From positions 1-49,143 of the forward strand of contig CANPZD010000008.1 in NCBI GenBank assembly GCA_947589085.1: a stretch of 49,143 nt of DNA. Direction: 5' to 3'. The notes beneath the pieces are model-generated. The model ran no database searches. It was not told the origin of the DNA and saw nothing but the letters and a program-made list of their open reading frames with translations. The stretch's first letter is position 1, and each line of letters begins with the position of its first letter. This document shows, piece by piece, positions 8,586 through 16,343 of the stretch. The translations under genes were made by a program, and so were the position numbers. Source of the stretch: an uncultured Clostridia bacterium. GTDB taxonomy: Bacteria > Bacillota > Clostridia > Christensenellales > Borkfalkiaceae.

Positions 8586-8705
8586 ATGAAGAAAAAACAT
8601 GCCGTACGCCGTCTGGAAGAGGAGCTGAAAAGCGCCGCGCCCGGAGACGTAGCAAAACTCACGAAGAAGCTCGTCAAGATCAAGGACGAGTGGGTGAATC
8701 AGTAA
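8586..8705 (+). CDS. Possible 39-residue basic protein
   Basis: A short plus-strand frame in the 144-base gap between two minus-strand genes. It starts at ATG 8586 (or GTG 8580) and overlaps the end of the radical SAM gene by 7 bases. The product is Lys/Glu-rich and helical with no low-complexity run, and its third codon positions are mostly G or C like real genes here. The ribosome site is weak (GGGGA, about 14 bases upstream) and I see no promoter. It could be a small protein or chance. Confidence 0.35.
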   Translation: MKKKHAVRRLEEELKSAAPGDVAKLTKKLVKIKDEWVNQ

Positions 8706-9550
8706 TCCCATTGCGGAACGAAGCGCTGCGACGCGCTGTCTTTCCCCTGGGTGAAGATCTCCGTAAAGCCGAGCGCGATGGCGTGATCCACCACGCGCTG
8801 GTATTCGCGCGCGGTGATGGTTCTCTGCAATTCCGGAAAATTCGCGATCTCGCCCATGGGGGTGTATTGGCGCATAACGGAGATGGGCGCATGCGGGGGC
8901 AGGACCGTTTTCAGAAAATCCAGCACCTTAACGGAATCCGAGCTGCACCCGGGAAGAACGAGATGCCGCACCAAAATGCCGGATAAAAGACGTTCGCCGC
9001 TCCAAAGGAGGGGCTTTTTCGCCATATATCCGATCGCCCGGGAAGCAAATTCGAAGTAGTCCGGCCGACGCGTATACCGCGCGGAGAGTTCGGGGGAAAC
9101 GAATTTGAGATCGGGCAGCCAGATATCGATATAGGGCGCGATGCGTTCCAGCGCAGGCAGCGTGCAATATCCGCTCGAATTATAGACCACGGGAATTTTC
9201 GGCTTATAGAGCGCGAGCGCTTCGGCGACGAGATCGGAAACGTGGTCGCAGGTGACGAGATCGAGCGTATCCGCGCCCGCGGCTTCGAGTTCTCTGAAGA
9301 TCTCCGCAAGTTCGTTCGGGGTCACGGATCTTCCGCGCTGCGCCCGGGAGACCTCGAAATTCTGGCAGAATACGCACCGGAGCGAGCAGCCGCCGAAGAA
9401 CACGGCGCCGCTTCCGTTCGTATGGCAGAGCGGGGGTTCTTCGTAGGGATGCAGATAATATTTCGCGACCGTAAGTCCCCTTACGCCGCAGAGACCCGGA
9501 GCTCTCGATCTGTCCGCGCCGCAGGCAAGGGGGCAAAGCTTGCAATTCAT
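8699..9550 (-). CDS. Radical SAM protein, PflX-like (COG1313 type)
   Basis: 283 residues. The radical SAM cluster is C-S-L-R-C-V-F-C, binding a 4Fe-4S centre that cleaves S-adenosylmethionine. An N-terminal Cys motif (C-K-L-C-P-L-A-C) resembles proteins related to pyruvate-formate-lyase activases of the PflX group, whose target is unknown. ATG 9550 is chosen because family members start this way and because TATAAT sits only 6 bases upstream, so the mRNA would begin at the ATG. There is no ribosome site. It is divergent from metK, which makes its cofactor, and is followed on the same strand by the ABC-F gene. Confidence 0.87.
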   Translation of the reverse strand: MNCKLCPLACGADRSRAPGLCGVRGLTVAKYYLHPYEEPPLCHTNGSGAVFFGGCSLRCVFCQNFEVSRAQRGRSVTPNELAEIFRELEAAGADTLDLVTCDHVSDLVAEALALYKPKIPVVYNSSGYCTLPALERIAPYIDIWLPDLKFVSPELSARYTRRPDYFEFASRAIGYMAKKPLLWSGERLLSGILVRHLVLPGCSSDSVKVLDFLKTVLPPHAPISVMRQYTPMGEIANFPELQRTITAREYQRVVDHAIALGFTEIFTQGKDSASQRFVPQWDY

Positions 9551-9556
9551 GAGAAA

Positions 9557-9585
9557 ATTATACCACTTCCCCGCGGGAAAAGCAA
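9557..9585 (-). promoter_or_regulatory. Promoter giving a leaderless radical SAM mRNA
   Basis: Minus strand: TTGCTT (9585-9580), 17 bases, TATAAT (9562-9557), then 6 bases to ATG 9550. The expected +1 is the A of the start codon. Confidence 0.75.
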
Positions 9586-9595
9586 CCCGAATCGA

Positions 9596-9624
9596 TTGAC
9601 TTTTTGCAGGCGTTCCATTATAAT
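9596..9624 (+). promoter_or_regulatory. Sigma-A promoter of metK
   Basis: TTGACT (9596-9601), 17 bases, TATAAT (9619-9624). Predicted start near 9631 leaves a leader of about 64 bases. Confidence 0.85.
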
Positions 9625-9647
9625 GGACAAGTTGAATCAAGAAGAAA

Positions 9648-9674
9648 CGGACGGTCCCGGCTGCGGGACGTCCG
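9648..9674 (+). promoter_or_regulatory. Hairpin in the metK leader
   Basis: Arms CGGAC-(G)-GTCCCG (9648-9659) and CGGGAC-GTCCG (9664-9674) give an 11-bp stem with one bulged G and a GCTG loop. It ends 20 bases before the metK ATG. No T-run follows, so it is not a terminator. The leader is too short for a SAM-I riboswitch. A role in translation control or mRNA stability is possible. Confidence 0.5.
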
Positions 9675-9694
9675 GATCACAAGCGAGGAAGCGC

Positions 9695-10876
9695 ATGAGA
9701 AGATTTTTTACGAGCGAGAGCGTAACGGAAGGGCACCCCGACAAGGTGTGCGACAAAATTTCGGACAGCATTCTGGATGAACTCATCCGGCAGGACGCCG
9801 ACGCGCGTTCGGCGGTGGAATGCTGCGCCGCGCACAATACGCTGTTCATAGCGGGCGAAGTGAGCGCCGACGCCGCGGTGGACTACGAGGCGGTGGCGCG
9901 CCGGGTGATCCGCGAGATCGGGTATCATCACGGGAGCTTTGCGTACGACGCCTGCAAAGTTTTCGAGCTGATCCACGGGCAATCCGCGGATATCGCGCTC
10001 GGCGTGGACGCGTCGCTCGAAAAGAAGGCGGGCGGAGAGGAGCTGGACAGCCTCGGCGCAGGCGATCAGGGCATGATGTTCGGCTATGCCTGCCGCGAGA
10101 CGGAGGAACTCATGCCGCTGCCCATCGTACTTGCGCACAAGCTCGCCCGCAGGCTCACCGAGCTGAGAAAGAGCAAAGAAATTCCCTATCTGCGGCCGGA
10201 CGGCAAAACGCAGGTGACCGTGGAATACGAAGGAAAGAAGCCCGTCAGGGTGGATACGATCGTCATCTCCGCGCAGCACAAGGAGACCGTCTCGCACGAA
10301 CAGATCGAACGGGATCTCAAAGAGCTTGTCGTCAAGGCCGTGATCCCCGCGGAATTGCTTGATGGGGGCACAAAATACTATATCAATCCTACGGGCAAGT
10401 TCTGTATCGGAGGGCCGGAGGGCGATTCCGGACTTACGGGCAGGAAAATCGTTGTCGATACATACGGCGGCAGATGCGCGCACGGCGGCGGCGCTTTTTC
10501 GGGCAAGGATCCGACGAAGGTCGACCGCAGCGCGGCATATATGGCGCGCTATGTCTGCAAGAATCTGGTCGCCGCGGGACTTTGCGACGAGGTGGAGCTG
10601 GAGATCGCCTATGCCATCGGCGTCGCGCATCCCGTTTCGGTATTTATCGATACGTTCGGCAGCGGAAAACTTGCCGACGACAGGATCGCGGAGATCGTGA
10701 AAAAGGAATTCGATCTTCGCCCGTCGGCGATCATCCGCACGCTGGATCTGCGCAGACCCATCTATGCCCAGACGGCGGCTTACGGACACTTCGGCAGCGC
10801 GGACTTCCCCTGGGAAAAATGCGATCGCGTCGGCGATCTGAGGAGATATCTTGCCGATGCAGACGCAATCAAGTAA
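9695..10876 (+). CDS. metK: S-adenosylmethionine synthetase
   Basis: 393 residues, full length. It makes S-adenosylmethionine from methionine and ATP. Signatures visible in order: '[12 protein letters not shown]' at the N-terminus, '[12 protein letters not shown]' near residue 118, '[17 protein letters not shown]' and '[16 protein letters not shown]'. ATG 9695 follows GCGAGGAAG; the frame is open upstream but begins inside the divergent gene. The bioY start lies within its last codons. Its product feeds the radical SAM protein, RlmH, RlmB and, via SAH recycling, LuxS in this window. Confidence 0.97.
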   Translation: MRRFFTSESVTEGHPDKVCDKISDSILDELIRQDADARSAVECCAAHNTLFIAGEVSADAAVDYEAVARRVIREIGYHHGSFAYDACKVFELIHGQSADIALGVDASLEKKAGGEELDSLGAGDQGMMFGYACRETEELMPLPIVLAHKLARRLTELRKSKEIPYLRPDGKTQVTVEYEGKKPVRVDTIVISAQHKETVSHEQIERDLKELVVKAVIPAELLDGGTKYYINPTGKFCIGGPEGDSGLTGRKIVVDTYGGRCAHGGGAFSGKDPTKVDRSAAYMARYVCKNLVAAGLCDEVELEIAYAIGVAHPVSVFIDTFGSGKLADDRIAEIVKKEFDLRPSAIIRTLDLRRPIYAQTAAYGHFGSADFPWEKCDRVGDLRRYLADADAIK

Positions 10877-11432
10877 AACTAATAGCAAAAAAATCGGACG
10901 CAAGCGGGCCGCATACGAAATCGCATATGTCGCGCTTGCCGTTGCGCTGATCGCGGTGTGCGCGTGGATCACGATCCCGCTCGGCCCCGTGCCGTTCACG
11001 TTGCAGACGTTTTCCGTCGCGCTTTTCGGGGCGCTTCTCGGCTGGAAGCGGGGGCTTGCCGCAGTGGCCGTGTACATTCTCATGGGCCTGATCGGGATCC
11101 CTGTTTTTTCCGGCTTCAAAGCGGGCACGGCGGCGCTTTTGGGTCCCACGGGCGGGTACATATTCGGATTCTTCTTTGCCGTTCTCATTCCCGGCCTTTT
11201 CAAGCGCATACCCGTAAGGACTTTCCCTGCGCGGCTGTTCCTCTTCTATGCGGGGATGATTGCGGGACTTGCGGTCTGTTATTTTTTCGGCACGGTCTGG
11301 TTTGTGGTCATGAACAAGACGCCCGTCGTCGCCGCGCTCACAGCCTGCGTCGTGCCCTTTCTCCTGCCCGATCTCATAAAACTGTTTGTGGCCGCCTTGC
11401 TTGCGGTACGTCTTGAAAAACATATCCGATAG
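10857..11432 (+). CDS. bioY: Biotin ECF transporter S component BioY
   Basis: 191 residues from ATG 10857; a TTG at 10851 is an alternative, better spaced to AGGAG (10841-10845). It is the membrane substrate-binding subunit of an energy-coupling-factor biotin importer. Five to six hydrophobic segments follow a basic N-terminus. Family motifs are '[14 protein letters not shown]' and '[12 protein letters not shown]'. No ECF ATPase or T component is nearby, so it would share the group II module made elsewhere. It overlaps metK by 20 bases and precedes the malic enzyme gene by 11 bases. Confidence 0.94.
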   Translation: MQTQSSKTNSKKIGRKRAAYEIAYVALAVALIAVCAWITIPLGPVPFTLQTFSVALFGALLGWKRGLAAVAVYILMGLIGIPVFSGFKAGTAALLGPTGGYIFGFFFAVLIPGLFKRIPVRTFPARLFLFYAGMIAGLAVCYFFGTVWFVVMNKTPVVAALTACVVPFLLPDLIKLFVAALLAVRLEKHIR

Positions 11433-11443
11433 AGGAAAATCGT

Positions 11444-12616
11444 ATGAATTACAGAGAAGAATCGCTCAAACTGCATGCACAATGGAGGGGAAAGATCGAA
11501 GTGGTTCCCCGCGTCGGGGTGGATACCCGCGAAAAACTTTCTTTGGCGTATACGCCCGGCGTGGCGCAGCCCTGTCTTGCGATCCGCGACGATCCGGAAA
11601 AGAGTTTCGAGCTTACCCGGCGGTGGAACACCGTGCCCGTCGTCACCGACGGCACCGCCGTATTGGGACTGGGAGATATCGGCCCCGAAGCCGGAATGCC
11701 CGTCATGGAGGGGAAATGCGCTCTGTTCAAGGCCTTCGGCGGCGTCGACGCGATCCCGCTCTGCATTCGTTCCAAGGATCCCGAGGAGATCGTCCGCACC
11801 ATTGAGCTTCTGGCCGGGTCGTTCGGCGGGATCAATCTGGAAGATATCTCCGCGCCCCGCTGTTTCGAGATCGAGCGCCGTCTCAAAGAGGATCTCGATA
11901 TCCCCGTCTTTCACGACGATCAGCACGGTACGGCGGTCGTCACGGCGGCGGCGCTTCTGAATGCGCTTCGCATCGTGCCCAAGCGCGTGGAGGAGCTTGA
12001 AGTCGTGATCAACGGCGCGGGGGCGGCGGGGATCGCGATCGCGAAGTTCCTGCTGCAACTCGGCGTGGGCGGCGTGACGCTCTGCGACAGCAAGGGTATT
12101 ATCTGTGCGGGCGATGAAAGGCTGAATGCCGTCAAACGGGAGATCGCCGAAGTCACCAACCTCCGCCGCATGAAGGGCGGACTTGCCGACGCGATGAAGG
12201 GGGCGGACGTATTCATCGGGGTCTCGGTCGCAAATTGCGTGACGAAAGAGATGGTCCGTTCGATGGCTCCGCAGCCCATCGTATTTACCTGTGCGAATCC
12301 CACGCCGGAGATCGCGCGGGAGGACGCGTTGGCGGCGGGCGCGGCCGTCGTCGGGACCGGCTCCTCGGAGAAACCCAACCAGATCAACAACGTTCTCGTA
12401 TTTCCCGGCCTGTTCCGCGGCGCACTGGATGTGCGCGCCCGCGACATCAACTTCGAAATGATGCTGGCGGCGAGCAAGGCGATCGCGGCCTGCGTCTCGG
12501 ACGAAGCGCTCTGCAGCGATTATATTCTTCCGTACGCCTACGATCTAAGCGCGCACGAGGCGGTCGCAAAGGCGGTTGCCGAAGCGGCGCGGAGAACGGG
12601 CGTTGCGAAGATCTGA
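11444..12616 (+). CDS. NAD(P)-dependent malic enzyme
   Basis: 390 residues, the short bacterial form without a phosphotransacetylase tail. It decarboxylates malate to pyruvate with NAD(P)H formation. Seen: 'AYTPGVA' with the catalytic Tyr, 'MEGKCALFKAFGGVDAIP' with the catalytic Lys, metal-site 'FGGINLEDISAP' and 'FHDDQHGTA', and the dinucleotide fold G-A-G-A-A-G. Coenzyme preference cannot be read with certainty. It is last gene of the metK-bioY transcript and ends in a terminator. The fumarase genes at 14.9-16.2 kb can supply its malate. Confidence 0.95.
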   Translation: MNYREESLKLHAQWRGKIEVVPRVGVDTREKLSLAYTPGVAQPCLAIRDDPEKSFELTRRWNTVPVVTDGTAVLGLGDIGPEAGMPVMEGKCALFKAFGGVDAIPLCIRSKDPEEIVRTIELLAGSFGGINLEDISAPRCFEIERRLKEDLDIPVFHDDQHGTAVVTAAALLNALRIVPKRVEELEVVINGAGAAGIAIAKFLLQLGVGGVTLCDSKGIICAGDERLNAVKREIAEVTNLRRMKGGLADAMKGADVFIGVSVANCVTKEMVRSMAPQPIVFTCANPTPEIAREDALAAGAAVVGTGSSEKPNQINNVLVFPGLFRGALDVRARDINFEMMLAASKAIAACVSDEALCSDYILPYAYDLSAHEAVAKAVAEAARRTGVAKI

Positions 12617-12632
12617 ATTGCCGAAAATCAAA

Positions 12633-12665
12633 AATCCTCCGAAGGCCGCTTCGGGGGATTTTTTT
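12633..12665 (+). terminator. Terminator of metK-bioY-malic enzyme operon
   Basis: A 12-bp stem (12633-12644 / 12649-12660, one T-G wobble) with a GCCG loop, then T-run to 12665. Confidence 0.9.
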
Positions 12666-12683
12666 ATCGGAAAGGAAAGTCGC

Positions 12684-12709
12684 ACGGGCATGCGTCCGTC
12701 GCATAAAAT
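12684..12709 (+). promoter_or_regulatory. Possible SigK/SigE-type promoter
   Basis: AC (12684-12685), 16 bases, CATAAAAT (12702-12709). The mother-cell sporulation factor SigK reads AC-16/17-CATAnnnTA, so this fits except for the last base. No sigma-A promoter is evident upstream of the Cys-rich gene. Short motifs such as this occur by chance. Confidence 0.3.
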
Positions 12710-12758
12710 GGATTAGCGGCGAAAATGCCGAATTTTACGACGGAGGTCATACCTAATC

Positions 12759-13220
12759 ATGTGTAATTCCTGCAATCAATGCGGATGCGGCAACAACCGC
12801 GGAAACAATTGCGGCAACAACTGCGGGTGTAACTGCGGCTGCGGTTGCTCGCTCTTCAATCAGGTTGCGCGTGCGATCAACAATCTCTTCGGGAACGGCT
12901 GCGGGTGCAACGGCAACGGCGGCTGCGGTTGCGGCTGCGGCTGCAACGGCGGCCGGAGAAATCAGGGCGGCTGCGGCTGCAACGGCGGCTGCAATTCCTG
13001 CAATTCGAACAACAATACGCTGTTCGTCAATTTATTCGGGCAGGAGTTCGGCGTGGCGGAGAGCGGATCCGGGAATTGGAACTGCGGCTGCAATTCCTGC
13101 GGCGGCGAAGCTGATCTTACTTCGCTCACCGGTTGCGGCAACCAATGCTTCGACGCATACTATGCGCGTCAGTACGGACTTTATCCCTTCAATCGGACGA
13201 ATTGCTGCAACTGTTTCTGA
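12759..13220 (+). CDS. Cysteine-, glycine- and asparagine-rich protein
   Basis: 153 residues with about 28 cysteines, mostly as C-G-C and N-C-G-C runs, and no signal peptide or membrane segment. A short amphipathic helix (around 'LFNQVARAINNLFG', residues 32-45) interrupts the first Cys-rich block. A non-repetitive part near residues 86-105 and an aromatic C-terminus ending in N-C-C-N-C-F follow. The composition suggests a disulfide-crosslinked structural protein such as a spore coat component, or a metal-binding protein; the family is not recognised. GGAGG lies 12 bases before the ATG, rather far. It is a single gene with a strong terminator. Frames read from the other phases are Arg- or Ala-rich artefacts. 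Confidence 0.8.
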   Translation: MCNSCNQCGCGNNRGNNCGNNCGCNCGCGCSLFNQVARAINNLFGNGCGCNGNGGCGCGCGCNGGRRNQGGCGCNGGCNSCNSNNNTLFVNLFGQEFGVAESGSGNWNCGCNSCGGEADLTSLTGCGNQCFDAYYARQYGLYPFNRTNCCNCF

Positions 13221-13234
13221 GGGGAAATTTTTTT

Positions 13235-13268
13235 GCGGCGCCGCAAGTTTGCGGCGCCGCTTTTCTCT
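13235..13268 (+). terminator. Terminator of the Cys-rich protein gene
   Basis: 10-bp stem GCGGCGCCGC (13235-13244) repeated at 13251-13260 (each arm self-complementary), loop AAGTTT, then TTTTCTCTGTTTTTTT. Confidence 0.92.
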
Positions 13269-13300
13269 GTTTTTTTCAAAAAAAATTCCCTTGAAATTTG

Positions 13301-13329
13301 TTGCAAATCCCATTGCGGAATGATATAAT
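13301..13329 (+). promoter_or_regulatory. Promoter of yitT-luxS
   Basis: TTGCAA (13301-13306), 17 bases, TATAAT (13324-13329). Confidence 0.8.
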
Positions 13330-13357
13330 ATCGGCGTAACAAAGGGCAGGAGCAATC

Positions 13358-14389
13358 ATGAAGCACTTGCATTTTTCTTTCAAAAAGCCGTCGAAACGGC
13401 AACTCGAAAAGTTTGCGCTGAACAGTGCGATCATCCTGCTCGGCAATGCGCTCGCAGCTTCGGCGACCGCTTTTTTTATCGTACCGCTCGGATTTGTCAT
13501 GGGGGGGACGACGGGCCTCGGCATTCTCATCCGGAATCTGCTCGACCACTATGCGACCGTAAGCCCCAACCTGACGAATTGGATCGTCAACATCACGGTC
13601 TATGCGGCGAATATTGCGCTGTTTATCGTGGGAGCGATCATGTTGGGAAAGAAATTCGCCGCGGCAACGTTGGCGGGGACTCTGCTGTATCCCGCGTTTA
13701 TGAGCGTTTTCAATCTTCTCAACGGCGTTTATGCGAACGCGCACGAGGGCGTAACGCTCGGGGAATCTCTGAACAATCCCATGCTCGCCTGTATCTTCGG
13801 CGGGATCCTCTTCGGTTTGGGGATCGGCATTGTCGTGCGCGTGGGCGCTTCGACGGGCGGCACCGACATTCCGCCGCTCATTTTGCATAAATATTTCGGA
13901 ACGCCCGTTTCCATTTCGCTGTGGTGTATCGACGGGTTTGTCATCCTGTTGCAGTTTGCGGCGTGGCCGTACGTGACGATCGCAAACATTCTTTACGGCG
14001 TGGTGATCACGCTCATCACTTCGGTGATCATCAGCAAAGTTTCCCCGATCGGCATGCGGCGAACGCAGGTCAAGATCATCAGCAAAAACTACCTCGAGAT
14101 CCGCGATATGATCCTCAACAAGATCAGCCGCGGCGTTACGGTGCTCTACGGCCAGACGGGATATTTGCAGGAAGATTGCCACATGCTGCTCACGGTCATT
14201 TCGCATCGTCAGCTGGTGCGGCTCAAATCGGAGGTGCAGAAGATCGATCCCGAAGCTTTCATGACGGTCTCCGAAGTCTCCGAGGTGCGCGGGAAGGGAT
14301 TCCATTCGGACGGGGTGGATTTTCTCATGAAAGAGGACCGCATGATCATCCCGCCCGAGGAACTCAAAAAGCCACATGGAAAAGATTGA
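13358..14389 (+). CDS. YitT-family membrane protein
   Basis: 343 residues. Five or so transmembrane segments lie between residues 25 and 230, with 'FIVPLGFVMGGTTGLGIL' and 'VRVGASTGGTDIPPLIL' as typical YitT-family sequence. A soluble C-terminal DUF2179-like domain follows from about residue 235 ('GVTVLYGQTGYLQEDCHMLLTV'). Function is not established for the family. The start ATG 13358 is preceded by GGCAGGAG. It overlaps luxS by 14 bases, so the two are translationally coupled. Confidence 0.93.
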   Translation: MKHLHFSFKKPSKRQLEKFALNSAIILLGNALAASATAFFIVPLGFVMGGTTGLGILIRNLLDHYATVSPNLTNWIVNITVYAANIALFIVGAIMLGKKFAAATLAGTLLYPAFMSVFNLLNGVYANAHEGVTLGESLNNPMLACIFGGILFGLGIGIVVRVGASTGGTDIPPLILHKYFGTPVSISLWCIDGFVILLQFAAWPYVTIANILYGVVITLITSVIISKVSPIGMRRTQVKIISKNYLEIRDMILNKISRGVTVLYGQTGYLQEDCHMLLTVISHRQLVRLKSEVQKIDPEAFMTVSEVSEVRGKGFHSDGVDFLMKEDRMIIPPEELKKPHGKD

Positions 14390-14840
14390 AAGTTTCCGCG
14401 TCGACCATACAAAGCTTCTTCCGGGGCTGTATGTCTCGCGGAAAGACAAAACGGAGCGCGCGACGGTCACGACGTTCGACCTGCGTTTTACGGCGCCCAA
14501 CCGCGAACCCGTCATGGAAACGGCGGCGATCCACACGATCGAACATCTCGGCGCAACGTATCTGCGCAATTCGCCCGCAAAGAGCGAGGTCGTCTATTTC
14601 GGGCCGATGGGGTGCCGTACGGGATTTTATCTTCTGATGTTCGGCGACCGGACGCCGGAAGAGATCTTTCCGCTCGTGCGCGCAATGTGCGAATTTATTC
14701 TTTCGTACGAGGGGGAGATTCCGGGCGCGAAGCCGGAGGAATGCGGCAACTATTCCGAACAGGATCCGGTTACGGCAAAAGTTTATACGGCGCGCTATCT
14801 CGAAGCGCTCCGTAAAAAGAGATTCGAATATTCGCAATAA
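14376..14840 (+). CDS. luxS: S-ribosylhomocysteine lyase LuxS
   Basis: 154 residues, normal length. It cleaves S-ribosylhomocysteine to homocysteine and DPD, the precursor of autoinducer-2. The metal site is complete: H53-T-I-E56-H57 and Cys123, with catalytic Cys80 in 'GPMGCRTGFYLL'. The start overlaps yitT. Together with metK it represents the methyl cycle; the SAH nucleosidase is not in this window. Ends in a bidirectional terminator shared with the fumarase genes. Confidence 0.97.
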   Translation: MEKIESFRVDHTKLLPGLYVSRKDKTERATVTTFDLRFTAPNREPVMETAAIHTIEHLGATYLRNSPAKSEVVYFGPMGCRTGFYLLMFGDRTPEEIFPLVRAMCEFILSYEGEIPGAKPEECGNYSEQDPVTAKVYTARYLEALRKKRFEYSQ

Positions 14841-14847
14841 AAAAGAA

Positions 14848-14882
14848 GCTGCGCGGGCAAACGGCCCGCGCAGCGTATTTTT
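14848..14882. terminator. Bidirectional terminator between luxS and fumarase genes
   Basis: 11-bp perfect stem GCTGCGCGGGC (14848-14858) / GCCCGCGCAGC (14864-14874). T-rich tails occur on both strands (GTATTTTTATT on plus; TTCTTTTTTATT on minus). Confidence 0.9.
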
Positions 14883-15408
14883 ATTCTTTGGCGTAGACGC
14901 TCTTTCCGTGGCAATCCGCCGCGACGACGAGAGGAAAATCCTCGATCTCGAAGCGGTAAACGGCTTCGCTCATCAGATCCGGAAAGGCCAGCAAGTCGCT
15001 CTTTTTCACGGCGTTGCCGTAAAAGGCGCCCGCGCCGCCGATCGCGGCAAAATACACGGCTCTGTTTCGCACGAGCGCCGCGGCGACCTCCTCGCTCATT
15101 TCGCCCTTGCCGATCATTCCGCCGAGGCCGGCGTCGAGCAGACGGGGCGCGTAGGCGTTCATGCGGGCGGAAGTGGTGGGGCCGCAGCTCCCCGAGGCCT
15201 TTCCTTCCGGCGCGGGGCAAGGACCCGCATAGTAGATGAAGGCCCCCTTGAGCGGAAACGGCAGCGGCTTTCCCGCATCCATGTATTCGAAAAATCGCTT
15301 GTGCGCACAGTCGCGCGCGGTGTAAACGGTCCCCGAGAGCAGCACGCAGTCGCCCGCGTGCAGCGCTTCGATTTGCGATTCGGAGAGGGGAAGCGTAAGC
15401 TTTTTCAT
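14881..15408 (-). CDS. Fumarate hydratase class I, beta subunit
   Basis: 175 residues, matching the C-terminal swivel domain of iron-sulfur fumarases. Seen: 'LPLSESQIEALHAGDCVLLSG' near the start, 'YYAGPCPAP' and 'GSCGPTTSARM', which is typical of the subunit. It works with the alpha subunit to interconvert fumarate and malate. The start ATG 15408 overlaps the alpha stop (TGATG) and has AGGAGG upstream. The same two-part architecture is used by tartrate dehydratase, so substrate is assigned by likelihood and by the nearby malic enzyme. Confidence 0.9.
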   Translation of the reverse strand: MKKLTLPLSESQIEALHAGDCVLLSGTVYTARDCAHKRFFEYMDAGKPLPFPLKGAFIYYAGPCPAPEGKASGSCGPTTSARMNAYAPRLLDAGLGGMIGKGEMSEEVAAALVRNRAVYFAAIGGAGAFYGNAVKKSDLLAFPDLMSEAVYRFEIEDFPLVVAADCHGKSVYAKE

Positions 15409-16244
15409 CAGAGCACCTCCTCTTCGCAGCGCACGCAATGGCACTGCATATTGACGGCGACGGGAAGTCCCGCGATATGGGTGGGGGCGATCTCGCAGGC
15501 CACGGAAAGCGCGGTCGTCACTCCGCCGAATCCCTGCGCGCCGATGCCGAGCGCATTGATCTTTTCGAGCGCCTCGCGTTCGATCGCCGCGACGTCGGCG
15601 CGGGCGTTTGCGCTGCCCAGCGGCCGCGTGAGCGCCTTTTTCGCAAGAAATGCGCACGAATCGAAACTTCCGCCGATCCCCACGCCCACGACCACGGGCG
15701 GGCAGGGCCGCGATCCCGCAAGTTTTACGCTCTCCACGATGGTACGGATCACGCCCGCCGTTCCCTCGGCGGGGGTCAGCATGACGAGGCGGGACATATT
15801 TTCGCTTCCGAATCCCTTCGGAAGGAAGGTGATTTTTACGTTTTCTCCCGCGACAGGTTCCACATGCAGATGCGCGGGCGTATTGTCGCCCGTGTTGACG
15901 CGCGTGAGAGGGTCGCAGATGCTCTTGCGGAACCGTCCTTCGCGGTAGGCGCGGCGCACGCCCTCGTCCACGGCGTCGCGCAGGGGCGCGCCCGTGAGAA
16001 GCACGTCCTGCCCGAGTTCGATGAGCACGCAGCTCATGCCGGTATCCTGGCAGACGGGCATCTGTTCGCGGGCGGCGATCTTTTCGTTTTCGAGCACGGT
16101 TCGAAGCGCAAATTCCGCGGCGCCCGTCTCCCGGGCGCAGGCCTCTTCGAGCGCGGCTCTGCAGGGATCGGTCAGCCTGATGCACGCCTTCCGCGCCAGA
16201 CGGCAGACGCAGTTTTCGATTTCTTCGGTTGGGATGATTCGCAT
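15408..16244 (-). CDS. Fumarate hydratase class I, alpha subunit
   Basis: 278 residues, carrying the 4Fe-4S site. The N-terminal motif 'MPVCQDTGMS' supplies one cluster Cys; 'GGSFDSCAF' and the C-terminal 'NMQCHCVRC' supply others. 'FLPKGFGSENMSRL' and 'GIGAQGFGG' are conserved in the family. Start ATG 16244 has CCGGAGGAAAA upstream. It is first in a two-gene operon with the beta subunit. The oxygen-sensitive enzyme fits an anaerobe. L(+)-tartrate dehydratase is the main alternative. Confidence 0.92.
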   Translation of the reverse strand: MRIIPTEEIENCVCRLARKACIRLTDPCRAALEEACARETGAAEFALRTVLENEKIAAREQMPVCQDTGMSCVLIELGQDVLLTGAPLRDAVDEGVRRAYREGRFRKSICDPLTRVNTGDNTPAHLHVEPVAGENVKITFLPKGFGSENMSRLVMLTPAEGTAGVIRTIVESVKLAGSRPCPPVVVGVGIGGSFDSCAFLAKKALTRPLGSANARADVAAIEREALEKINALGIGAQGFGGVTTALSVACEIAPTHIAGLPVAVNMQCHCVRCEEEVL

Positions 16245-16271
16245 GATTTTCCTCCGGATCGTTCCGTATTT

Positions 16272-16299
16272 ATTATAGAAGAAAATTCGAAAAAAGCAA
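16272..16299 (-). promoter_or_regulatory. Promoter of the fumarase operon
   Basis: Minus strand: TTGCTT (16299-16294), 16 bases, TATAAT (16277-16272). Lies back to back with the CPBP promoter. Confidence 0.75.
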
Positions 16300-16308
16300 G
16301 GATTTCGT

Positions 16309-16337
16309 TTGGAGAATTCCGAAAACTCTTGTATAAT
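16309..16337 (+). promoter_or_regulatory. Promoter giving a leaderless CPBP-rlmH mRNA
   Basis: TTGGAG (16309-16314), 17 bases, TATAAT (16332-16337), then 6 bases to ATG 16344. The expected +1 is the start codon itself. Confidence 0.78.
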
Positions 16338-16343
16338 ACGGAT

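Noticed and set aside
12845-13323. Alternative frames through the Cys-rich gene
   Set aside because: They give Arg/Leu/Gln-rich or Ala/Thr-rich low-complexity products from the same repetitive DNA; only the Cys/Gly/Asn frame has a ribosome site, a stop before the terminator and a varied C-terminus.
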